From Acetobacteraceae bacterium (GTDB lineage: Bacteria > Pseudomonadota > Alphaproteobacteria > Acetobacterales > Acetobacteraceae): a stretch of 64,000 bases of DNA. The translations under genes and the position numbers were made by a program. The notes under the pieces were generated by a model. That model searched no databases. It was not told the DNA's origin and saw nothing but the letters and a program-made list of their open reading frames with translations. This document shows positions 56,354 to 64,000 of the stretch, piece by piece (position 1 is the first letter of the stretch; each line of letters begins with the position of its first letter). The stretch spans positions 1,270,001 through 1,334,000 of the forward strand of contig CP039460.1 of assembly GCA_004843345.1 (NCBI GenBank), in the 5' to 3' direction.

Positions 56354-56378
56354 AAAGCGCCCTTTGGCGCTTTTTGAA
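56354..56378 (+). terminator. terminator after hflX
   Basis: AAAGCGCC-CTTT-GGCGCTTT stem followed by TT, 21 bases after the hflX stop. Confidence 0.85.
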
Positions 56379-56689
56379 GTTTTGAACTGAAGGAAATGTG
56401 TGCTGCGCCCTTGGTAAAAAAAGAGGAAAAAATGTTACACTTTTTCGTTTTTACGCCTTTTTTAAGAGGGGGGTTTGCACATGTCTGTAAGGGCTTTTAA
56501 AGTAAACGGGATATAAGAAAATATGAAGTGAACTGTGTATAGAGCCTCCTTCATAAAAAGAGAGGGAAATCTGGGCTTTATATTGTTTTTCAAGGAAATA
56601 GCCCGTCTTGGGACTCCAAGAGGGCCAGATAGATATAAGCAATTTAAACGTCTTTTCCCTCAGCAAAGAGGATAACAATTAGGTATTTT
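56379..56689 (+). promoter_or_regulatory. upstream region of the giant surface-protein gene
   Basis: About 310 bases with no gene. It should hold the promoter of the following gene. The only promoter-like pair noted is weak: TTGCAC (56475-56480) and TAAAGT 17 bases later. An AAAGAGG site lies about 20 bases before the ATG. No riboswitch or repeat was recognised. Confidence 0.3.
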
Positions 56690-59600
56690 ATGGCAGACCA
56701 GAACAACCTCTCCGCAAATCAAGCAGATGAAAATTCAACCGCTATTTCTGATGGGGCGAGTGTTGCGCCAACGGGGCAGGAAACCGCGCTCGCTGCCTTG
56801 AGGCAGGCACAAGGCGTGTTTGCCGCAGGAATCGCAACGCCTGCAACGACGCATCTTGTAGATGGTGCGACAGTGACCGTTACGGGGACGTATTCTGGTA
56901 ATAATGCTGGAGGGGCTGTTTGGAATGGCACCTATTATAACAGCATTGTCGATCAAACAGGCTCAAGCAATGATATTACGATTGAGGCTGGAACGGTTAC
57001 CTCAAAGGGCGGTTTTTTAGAGCCAAATGGCACTTATGCAGGAGATGCAACCGTTAATGTCGGAGCTGGGGATGTTATTAACGGTGTTACAATTAATGGC
57101 GGAGCCATCAGCGCCCTTGCAGGCGGTACAGTAGATAATGCCGTGGCAGCCGCTTCTAAATATGCAGGCGGTCTCTTGGGTGCAGGGGCGGTAAATTTTT
57201 CTGGTGCAATTACAGCCGATGGTGCAAAGGCCGTTGTGAATGGGGCGACCGCAAATTCAGGCGCAATTATTCAGGCTATCAATGACGGTACAGTTGATAA
57301 CGCTGTTGTGAATGCCAGCGGTGTCGCTGTTGCAGGTACAGCTGGTGTGATTGACGGTGCGGCTGTTAATGCTGGCGGTGTGCTGAGCGCTTCTGGCGGC
57401 GTCGTTGATAATGCGGCTGTTAATGGCGGATTGGCTGTTGCCAGTGCTGGCGGTATCATGGATAGTGCTTCGGCAATTTCGGGTGGTATTGTGCAGGCTG
57501 CGAGTGGCGGTATCGTTAATCATGCAGAGGCAAATGCAAACGGTATTGTGCAGGCGAATAGTGGTGTCGTTAATGGTGTCGATGTGGCTGCCTCTGGAAC
57601 GGCCTATGCCACGGCGGGGGGTATTGTTAATAATGCCAATGTTGCCGCAAGCGGAACAGCCTACGCTACAGCAGGCGGATTTGTTGACGGGGCAACTCTC
57701 GCTGCAGGGGCTTCAGTTTATGCCACTGGCGGTGGGGTTATTGAGGCGACAGATAGCAATCACAATGTTTCTGGGGCACAGATTCAGGCGGGTGGTTCTG
57801 GCTTGGCTGAAAATGGCGGAACGCTTGCTGGTCTTACAATGTCTGGTTCGCCTGAGCAGGACGCTGGGGTTAATGGTCTTAAGCATGATGCAACGCCTGC
57901 AATGGCAACCGCTCAAAATGGCGGGATTATTGATGGCGTGACGATGGCAGGTGCTGGAACGCTTGTTGATGGCAGCGGTGGTCTTGTCAGTGGATTGGAT
58001 GCTTCAGCCTATTTTAGTAATCCAGGTGCGTTGTATGGAAATATCCATGGTGTTCCTGTTGTAACGGTTTCTGGCGGTTCGCTTGTAGATGCGACAATTA
58101 ACGGTGCTGCTGGGACAGGTGCTGGCGCAACGTTGAACGTGCTTGCTGGTGGGCAGGTGGAAAATGTTGCCATTGGAACGAGTGCTGTGGCGAATGTTGG
58201 GGGCGGTGGTTTTGCTAATCATGCGACGGCTTTGGGTGGCGGTACGGTTGAAGCCACCGGCAGTGGTGTCGTTGACGGGGGGACAGCAGAAAAAGGTGGT
58301 ACGCTTGTTGCTGTCAGTGGGGGGACGCTGGTAGGCGGTATGGTTCAGGATGGCGGCCAGATGCTGGTTTCCAACGGCGGTGTGCTGGAGGCTTCTGGTG
58401 GCGGTGCCGTGATTGATAGTGCAGGTGTTGGCGGTGGCGGAACATTGCTTGCAACTGATGGCGGTGTTGTTAAAGATATTAATCTTTCTGGAATCGGATC
58501 AGAAGTTGCTGGCGCAGGGATTGGCGATCTTAAGGGCGGTGTTGTTCTTCCAGGAGAAGGTGGTAGCAATATTGTCGTTAGCGTTGAGAGTCAGGGTGTC
58601 CTGTCTAATGTCTCCGTAGGAATGGCGGCAACTGCGAATGTTGGGGCTGGCGGTACAATTCAAGGCGGTGTAGTGGAGGGGCAGTATTCCTCCAATGCTC
58701 TGGGTGCTTTCGGCGCAACTGTCGCCTTTATTTCCGGTGCAAGTGCCGTTGTAAATGTCAATGATGGCGGTGTCGCTAATCATGAGACGGTCTCTGTTTT
58801 TGGAACGATGAATGCCAATAATGGCGCAAATCTTTCAAACGATACAGCAGTCGGCGGAACTGTAAATGTCAATGCGGGTGCTGTGGTGAGCAATGTGCAA
58901 GTCTCTGCAATGATAGATACAGGTGGGATTTTGGGCTTTGGCGCAAAAACCTATGACGGTGTCGTTAATGTAAGTGGTGCTGGCGCTGTTGTAGATACAG
59001 GTCTTGCAGGAGCGAGTGGTACGCTTCAGGCAGTGAGTGGCGGTAAAATTACCGATGCAATAGCGGCGGCTAACGGAACAGTTTTTGCCAATGCTGGCGG
59101 TGATATTCAAAATGCGATTGCCCAAGCAGGTGGTTCGGTGCAGGCTTCTGGTGCTGCGGCTGTTGTCAATAATGCGACAGCAGAAAAAGGTGGTACGGTT
59201 ATTGCAACGGGTCTTGGAATGGTTAACGGCGGAACACTGCTTGATGGTGGTACGTTGCTGGCTTCCTCTGGCGGTATTCTTGATGCGGGCGATTCAAACC
59301 ATAATCTCATTGGCGGTACGGCTAGTAACGGCGGAACTATCCTTGCAAGCAATGGTGGTACGGTTCTCAATGGTGCGATCGTGGGTAGTGGTTCGGAATA
59401 TGCTGGTGGAAGTGTAATTAGCATTCCTCTTGCTACAGGAGCCCCCGTCTATGCGACCGTAGGTAACGGCGGTGTTTTTTCGAATTTTTCTGCGGGTGCT
59501 GGCGGAACGGTTGACGTTGGAAACGGAGGGCGTATTGAAGGAATTCAGGCGCAAGGTCTTGCTAGTGATTTACAAATCTCCGGCGTGGCTGGGATTTACT

Positions 59601-62600
59601 CAGGTGGTTCAGTTATTATTAATGTTGATGGTGGCGGTACGATTGATGGCGGTGAGGTCGGCATTTACGGAACGGTAAATGAGACGGGTGATAAGGCTGC
59701 AGTTAATAATGTTACCCTTGGTGGAAGCTATTTAGCAGATGCTGATCTGCCGCTGGTCAGTCGTGCATGGGGTGGATATGTTGGCGCAACCATGAATGTC
59801 GCCGCAGCAGGTGCCACAGCGTCAAACATTACGGTCGATGGAGGCGCTTTGGCGCAGGCCTCGGCTGCGGGTGCAACCATTCTTGGTGGTACAGCTGTGG
59901 GTACAGCTGGTGGAAACGGTGGACATGCAGCTGGTGGTGTTATCGCCGCACAGGCAAATGGCGCAGTGGTTGAAGGGGCGACCGCATTAAGCGGCGGTAT
60001 TATCGTTGCGGGAACATCTGGCGCAACTGCTGGCGGAACAGCCTATGCAGGTGGTACAATTACGTTGGGGGCAAACGGTGGTCTTGCAGCGCTAATCCAT
60101 CCTTATAATGGTGAGGGTGCTGTTATTTCTAATGCAACCTTATTCTCAGGTGCGACTTTGTACAGTTCTGGTGCTGAGGGTCTTTTGGGAATTGGACAGC
60201 GGCTTGCTGGAAGCGGTCTGGTTGCTGGCGCAACTTATAGCAATATTACCTTTAATGACAGTCAGGCACTCGTTGCCCGTCAGGGGTCAATGTTTGGCGC
60301 AACAGCAAATGCAGGTGCGAATGCGGCCTTTGTTGGAAGCGGGATTTATGTCTCTGGTGCAACGGCGCTTGGAGGCATTACCAATGATGGTAATGGTTCC
60401 GCTGGCACTTATCAAGGGGCTTCGATTGACGCTATCAATGGCGGTACGGTTCTTGCTGGAACAGCCATGTCTGGTGGAGCGCTTGTTGCGGGTGGTGTTA
60501 AAAAACTTGGCGACAATCCAATTGCCGCTTTGATAAGTGATCCGGGTGACGGCATTTCGTTGGTTAAAGACGGCCATATTATGGGCGGCGGTTTCGGAAT
60601 GGTTGGCGGTAACTCTAACCTTGTAGTGAAAAAGAATGGTTCCAGCTTAAATGTTGACGGTGCAGGGATTTTCTCTGATGCGGTTGTTGATGCCCACGGT
60701 ATGATGGATGTGAACGGCAGTGGTACATTCAATGGCGGTACGGTGGCTGGTTTTGCCCTTGGTGAAAGTGGTGGTACGATTGAGAATGCCCTCTTTAGTG
60801 GTGCTGCTGATGGTGGTCAGGGTGGCGTGAATGCTTATTTGGATACAGGAGCTGTTGCAAATAACAATACGATAGAGAGTGGCGCTGTCATGTCCCTCGG
60901 CGGCGGTGTTGGGATGAATAATACGGTGCAGGCTGGTGGTGTTATGGCTGTTGGTGGGGGGAATTCCTACTATATTAGTCAAGGTGGGGATGATAAACCC
61001 GTTATTCAGTCAGGGGCAGATATTCATTACGGTACGGCTATCAGTACCCTTGTTGGAGATAACGGTACGAATGTTGTTCAACCTGGTGGTGTAGATTCTC
61101 ATGCAACGGTGGCGGCAGGGGGAACTATGCAAGTTCAATCTGGTGCTGTAGCCTATGCGGCGACGGTGATGAATGGTATGGATACTTATGCTGGTGGCAC
61201 AATGCTGACAGATTCTTTAGGTGATGATGGGGTACAAATTTCTGCAGGTGCGAATTTTTCAGATGGTACATTAGTGGATGGGGCTGGGGATGGTAAAACT
61301 CCCGTTGTTATGGGAGGGCTTATTAGGGTTGAGCCAGGAGCGACTGTTACTGATCTTTATATGGGGCATTACGGTCAGATTGAGGTTGTTGGTGTTCAAT
61401 CCAATGCAGGAGAGAGTGTTACGTATGCACATAATACCATTACTTTAATGTCAGATGGTGTTGGTGTTTGGAGCGCTACCTTGGCAGGAGCCTATAATCC
61501 AAGTTCTTTTCAAGTTTGGGATGATAATGGTACGGCAACGATCGTTTATGATACCTGCTTCCTTCGTGGTACACTGATTTCTACCCCACGGGGCAAAATT
61601 GCAGTTCAGGATTTAAAAGAAGGTGAAACCATTTGGGCGATGGTTGATGGCAAGCAGATTGAGCGTGAAATCACCTCTGTCCGCCATGAAACCAATAAGC
61701 TTGATAAAACCTTGCCTGTTGATCTGGCTGGCTGGGCGGTTTGTGTCAAAGCAGGCGCTTTCGGCGATAATCTTCCAGAACGTGATTTGCGTGTGACTGC
61801 AGAGCATAGCTTCCTCTTTGAGGGGCGCTTTGTGCCAGTCCGCATGCTGGTCAATGGCAGAACCATTTTCTACGATACGTCCTTGCCGTCCTTTGAATAT
61901 TTCCATCTGGAAACAGAGCCTCATTCCGTCATTATCGCTGAAGGCGTCTTGACGGAAAGCTGGCTCAATACCGAGGATCGCCGTCAGGTTTTCAATGTCG
62001 CAAGCGATGTGGCCCGTTTGGATCGCATTCCAAGCCGTTCTTGGGAAAAAGATGCCGCTGCGCCACAGGATGTCTCTGCAGGTTTTGTCGGCAGAATTTG
62101 GAAACAGATCGAGGAACGTGCTGTTTCTGAAAATGTCCCTGCGGTTGCTGGCGCAGAGCAGAAATTCACCAAAAATCCTGCGCTTTCCTTGCGTTTGGAC
62201 GATGGCAAATTGCTCAAAGCCACCAAAAAACGCGGCAATCAGTATTTCTTCCAAATTCCAGCAGGCAGAAAGGCTGAGGCGTTGGTTTCCAAAGTCTTCC
62301 GTCCTTCTGAATCTGTCGGGCCTTGGATGGATGACCGCCGTCAACTTGGTGTGCTGGTCGGTAAAATGACTGTGGGTCTTGGGGAGGGCTTCCGTTCTGT
62401 TGAGGCGCATCATCAGGTCGCCAACGCTCAGGGATGGGACGTTGTTGAAAACAGCCCATGCCGTTGGACAAAAGGCAATGCTGTCCTGCCAATGCTTGGC
62501 AATGAAGAGGAACTCCGCTTTGGATATTCTCTCCTTGTTGAAGTTCTCGCAGGCGGGCCTTATCCAGAACAGGAATCCGCAGAAGATTTGTCTGTTTCTT

Positions 62601-62617
62601 TCCAGAAAGAGGCCTAA
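56690..62617 (+). CDS. giant beta-repeat surface protein with C-terminal Hint_2 domain
   Basis: A 1975-residue protein with three parts. N-terminus (1-50): hydrophilic, no recognisable signal peptide. Residues about 55-1570: degenerate 18-22-residue repeats of the strand-loop-strand (AIDA/O-heptosyl target) type, each with a GG turn, as in ANGGTVLNGAIVGSGS, rich in Gly, Ala, Val, Thr, Asn and nearly lacking Cys, Lys and Arg. Residues 1623-1780: a Hedgehog/intein-type Hint_2 domain with C1623 in CFLRGTLIST and H1706 in VTAEHSFLF. A roughly 195-residue tail follows. No autotransporter barrel is present. Likely a secreted or surface adhesin, possibly self-cleaving at the Hint domain (inference). 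Preceded and followed by terminators, so probably transcribed alone. Confidence 0.8.
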   Translation: MADQNNLSANQADENSTAISDGASVAPTGQETALAALRQAQGVFAAGIATPATTHLVDGATVTVTGTYSGNNAGGAVWNGTYYNSIVDQTGSSNDITIEAGTVTSKGGFLEPNGTYAGDATVNVGAGDVINGVTINGGAISALAGGTVDNAVAAASKYAGGLLGAGAVNFSGAITADGAKAVVNGATANSGAIIQAINDGTVDNAVVNASGVAVAGTAGVIDGAAVNAGGVLSASGGVVDNAAVNGGLAVASAGGIMDSASAISGGIVQAASGGIVNHAEANANGIVQANSGVVNGVDVAASGTAYATAGGIVNNANVAASGTAYATAGGFVDGATLAAGASVYATGGGVIEATDSNHNVSGAQIQAGGSGLAENGGTLAGLTMSGSPEQDAGVNGLKHDATPAMATAQNGGIIDGVTMAGAGTLVDGSGGLVSGLDASAYFSNPGALYGNIHGVPVVTVSGGSLVDATINGAAGTGAGATLNVLAGGQVENVAIGTSAVANVGGGGFANHATALGGGTVEATGSGVVDGGTAEKGGTLVAVSGGTLVGGMVQDGGQMLVSNGGVLEASGGGAVIDSAGVGGGGTLLATDGGVVKDINLSGIGSEVAGAGIGDLKGGVVLPGEGGSNIVVSVESQGVLSNVSVGMAATANVGAGGTIQGGVVEGQYSSNALGAFGATVAFISGASAVVNVNDGGVANHETVSVFGTMNANNGANLSNDTAVGGTVNVNAGAVVSNVQVSAMIDTGGILGFGAKTYDGVVNVSGAGAVVDTGLAGASGTLQAVSGGKITDAIAAANGTVFANAGGDIQNAIAQAGGSVQASGAAAVVNNATAEKGGTVIATGLGMVNGGTLLDGGTLLASSGGILDAGDSNHNLIGGTASNGGTILASNGGTVLNGAIVGSGSEYAGGSVISIPLATGAPVYATVGNGGVFSNFSAGAGGTVDVGNGGRIEGIQAQGLASDLQISGVAGIYSGGSVIINVDGGGTIDGGEVGIYGTVNETGDKAAVNNVTLGGSYLADADLPLVSRAWGGYVGATMNVAAAGATASNITVDGGALAQASAAGATILGGTAVGTAGGNGGHAAGGVIAAQANGAVVEGATALSGGIIVAGTSGATAGGTAYAGGTITLGANGGLAALIHPYNGEGAVISNATLFSGATLYSSGAEGLLGIGQRLAGSGLVAGATYSNITFNDSQALVARQGSMFGATANAGANAAFVGSGIYVSGATALGGITNDGNGSAGTYQGASIDAINGGTVLAGTAMSGGALVAGGVKKLGDNPIAALISDPGDGISLVKDGHIMGGGFGMVGGNSNLVVKKNGSSLNVDGAGIFSDAVVDAHGMMDVNGSGTFNGGTVAGFALGESGGTIENALFSGAADGGQGGVNAYLDTGAVANNNTIESGAVMSLGGGVGMNNTVQAGGVMAVGGGNSYYISQGGDDKPVIQSGADIHYGTAISTLVGDNGTNVVQPGGVDSHATVAAGGTMQVQSGAVAYAATVMNGMDTYAGGTMLTDSLGDDGVQISAGANFSDGTLVDGAGDGKTPVVMGGLIRVEPGATVTDLYMGHYGQIEVVGVQSNAGESVTYAHNTITLMSDGVGVWSATLAGAYNPSSFQVWDDNGTATIVYDTCFLRGTLISTPRGKIAVQDLKEGETIWAMVDGKQIEREITSVRHETNKLDKTLPVDLAGWAVCVKAGAFGDNLPERDLRVTAEHSFLFEGRFVPVRMLVNGRTIFYDTSLPSFEYFHLETEPHSVIIAEGVLTESWLNTEDRRQVFNVASDVARLDRIPSRSWEKDAAAPQDVSAGFVGRIWKQIEERAVSENVPAVAGAEQKFTKNPALSLRLDDGKLLKATKKRGNQYFFQIPAGRKAEALVSKVFRPSESVGPWMDDRRQLGVLVGKMTVGLGEGFRSVEAHHQVANAQGWDVVENSPCRWTKGNAVLPMLGNEEELRFGYSLLVEVLAGGPYPEQESAEDLSVSFQKEA
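56858..61400 (+). repeat. degenerate coding repeat region of the giant protein
   Basis: About 4.5 kb of imperfect roughly 60-base units marked by GGCGGT/GGCGGAAC-type Gly-Gly codons at regular spacing. The units encode a predicted parallel beta-helix. Units are diverged rather than identical, though closely similar pairs occur (for example, around 57598-57680 and around 59290-59370). Confidence 0.7.
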
Positions 62618-62626
62618 TCGCTTAAC

Positions 62627-62661
62627 AAAGGGCAGGTTTGATTTTTTAAGCCTGCCCTTTT
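62627..62661 (+). terminator. terminator after the giant surface-protein gene
   Basis: Perfect 10-bp stem AAAGGGCAGG / CCTGCCCTTT followed by a T, 9 bases after the stop codon. Confidence 0.88.
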
Positions 62662-62691
62662 GATATAAAGGACGGGATAAAAAGAAACGGA

Positions 62692-64000
62692 ATGCCTGAT
62701 CAATTTGTAGCCTGCAATGCCGCCTTGTACCCGGAGCGCACCGCTTTGGATTTCCAAGGCGGTTCGTTGACATTTTTGGCCTTGGAACGAGTCATTCAAA
62801 AAATTGCTTCGGTTCTGATACCGCTTAAAACGCAAGCGCCCCGCCTTGTTGCGATTGATTTTGAGAATTATCTTCACCATTGGATGATTTTTTTAGCGCT
62901 TTCCCGTCTTTCTCTAACCTGTTGCACGCTGCCGCCAGAGGCCGCAGGCGAAACGAAAGAGGCGCTTGAAGCCTTAGCCCCCGATGTGATTATCGGCGGA
63001 AAAGCCATTGAAAGCGCTTCTCAAAATTTTGAATATTTGACCCTTGGCCCTGAATGGTTTCAGCAAATTTTTGTTGCCGAACCGCCAGCAGCCATAAATA
63101 CGCTTTCTCAGCCTGATTTCGAAATCTCCGAAACCAGCCCTTTTTATGTCGCTTTGGCAGGGGCTTCGGTGGGTGGATTTCAGCCTGTGATTTTGACACG
63201 CTCTAAGGTGCGTGAGGGGGGCTCACGCCTGCTTTGGATGGATGCAGTGATGTCCGAAACGCCTGTCCGTCCGATTTTTGTCTCTACCGTTCACCCTTCT
63301 ATGCTGACAGGGTTTTTGTCGGTTTGTTCCGCTCTGTCGAGCGGGGCGCTGGTGCGCTTTCACAATCCAGCCAATCCTGCGGCTGCCTTTGCAGGGAAAG
63401 GGCCTTTCCTTGCGATTTTAACCCCTTCGCATTTAGCGATTGTGCTCGATTCCATAGGGCCTGTGCGTTATGCCCTTCCTGATATTTCTCTCGTTTTGGG
63501 AGGCGGGCGAGCCAGTAACCGGCTTTTAGAGCGTTGTTATAAATCTTTTACACAAAATGTACGTTTGGTTTATGCAACAGATGAAACGGGGCCTATTACG
63601 ATGGTCTCTGGAAGCCAGCGTATTGCGCCCGAACATGCAGGGCCTGTGATGCCTTGGGCCGATGTTAAAATTCTTGATGAGGACGGCGAGCCTGTTCCAA
63701 TGGGTGAGATGGGAGAGATTTGGGTTCGTGTGGACGATGGGATTTCGGGCTATCAAACCGTTAATTCTGTCAGGGGCGCTTATTTTGGCGCTAACGCCCG
63801 CTATTTCCAAAATGGCTGGTTTTTTACAGGGGATCGGGGAAAACTCTTTTTTAAAAACGGCATTCGGGAAATTTGGCTCGAAGGGCGTGCCGATGATTTG
63901 GTAACGCTCGGGGGTGGTAAATATGATTTAGCCAAAATCGATGCCGTGTTGGCGGAAGACCCCAATGTGCAAGATGCTGGCAGTTTCATTTATACGGACG
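62692..64000 (+). CDS. divergent AMP-binding (acyl-CoA synthetase-like) enzyme, 3' end outside window
   Basis: An uninterrupted frame from ATG 62692 to the window edge (436 codons). Adenylate-forming superfamily signs: NGWFFTGDRG (hallmark GWFxTGDxG), VYATDETGP in place of YGxTE, and GRADDLVTLGGGKYD (GRxDD...GxK). The phosphate-binding loop, normally SGSTGxPK, is degenerate here: LAGASVGGFQPVI, with no lysine. Fatty-acid or amino-acid activation cannot be told apart, and the altered loop may mean weak or changed activity. The gene is 30 bases after a strong terminator behind the giant protein gene. The partner genes lie beyond the window. Confidence 0.75.
   Translation, partial: MPDQFVACNAALYPERTALDFQGGSLTFLALERVIQKIASVLIPLKTQAPRLVAIDFENYLHHWMIFLALSRLSLTCCTLPPEAAGETKEALEALAPDVIIGGKAIESASQNFEYLTLGPEWFQQIFVAEPPAAINTLSQPDFEISETSPFYVALAGASVGGFQPVILTRSKVREGGSRLLWMDAVMSETPVRPIFVSTVHPSMLTGFLSVCSALSSGALVRFHNPANPAAAFAGKGPFLAILTPSHLAIVLDSIGPVRYALPDISLVLGGGRASNRLLERCYKSFTQNVRLVYATDETGPITMVSGSQRIAPEHAGPVMPWADVKILDEDGEPVPMGEMGEIWVRVDDGISGYQTVNSVRGAYFGANARYFQNGWFFTGDRGKLFFKNGIREIWLEGRADDLVTLGGGKYDLAKIDAVLAEDPNVQDAGSFIYTD

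Noticed and set aside
56451-56678. 75-codon minus-strand frame upstream of the giant gene
   Set aside because: No ribosome site or family signature; the region is better explained as the promoter and leader of the giant gene.
56669-56680. GGATAACAATT similar to half of the E. coli lac operator
   Set aside because: No dyad partner and no LacI-type gene nearby; likely chance in an A/T-rich ribosome-site region.
57405-57941. 178-codon plus-strand frame inside the giant gene
   Set aside because: It is an out-of-frame reading of the repeat region, with leucine/arginine-rich composition; other frames across the same repeats give similar artefacts.
61613-62773. 386-codon open frame on the minus strand
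   Set aside because: It is antisense to the Hint-domain coding region and its tail; composition and lack of any family signature mark it as a shadow frame.

Overview
The window looks like a piece of chromosome from an alphaproteobacterium, most probably a low- to mid-GC, reduced-genome member of the Acetobacteraceae (the insect-gut/acetic acid bacteria type). This is inferred from the gene orders dusB-ntrY-ntrX-hfq-hflX and cmk-rpsA, from a FYDLN-acid protein, and from a giant beta-repeat surface protein ending in a Hint_2 domain, an architecture I associate with that family. No phage, insertion sequence, CRISPR array or tRNA gene was seen. Most of the window is chromosomal core, with two accessory-looking blocks.

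Layout. 1-2280: 3' two-thirds of a 23S rRNA gene, a 5S gene and a terminator. 2395-5228: a three-domain RNA-repair protein (kinase, phosphatase, RNA ligase) and a small exported DUF3465 protein. 5293-8164: clpS-clpA. 8434-12147: a D,D-carboxypeptidase, methionine aminopeptidase and gamma-glutamyltransferase. 12209-15949: SRP RNA, dnaX, ybaB, recR and a FolM-like reductase. 16008-19174: a FYDLN protein, cmk, and rpsA behind a structured leader. 19351-20331: Dyp-type peroxidase. 20489-28010: three consecutive large glycosyltransferase genes. 28073-32992: M16 peptidase, an unknown membrane protein, an FMN L-lactate dehydrogenase-like enzyme. 33066-35655: metQ-metN-metI. 35973-39067: two tandem APC amino-acid permeases behind what looks like a threonine-codon attenuator. 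39143-40177: orphan metal/siderophore binding protein. 40223-42826: thrS-infC, with infC starting at AUA. 42882-45763: GT9 glycosyltransferase, grpE, rapZ. 45788-49503: mechanosensitive channel and pyrD. 49674-56332: dusB-ntrY-ntrX-hfq-hflX without ntrBC. 56690-62617: the giant Hint-domain repeat protein. 62692-64000: a divergent AMP-binding enzyme cut by the window edge.

Putting it together. Core functions are translation (rRNA, rpsA, infC, thrS, dus, map), protein quality control (clpAS, grpE, SRP RNA), replication and repair (dnaX, recR, ybaB) and envelope regulation (ntrYX, rapZ, hfq). The accessory material is cell-surface oriented: a multi-domain glycosyltransferase cluster, a GT9 enzyme and an almost 2000-residue surface protein. 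The most interesting items are the candidate Thr-codon attenuator before the permeases, the trifunctional RNA-repair protein, the giant repeat/Hint protein, the fused glycosyltransferases and the serial-hairpin rpsA leader.
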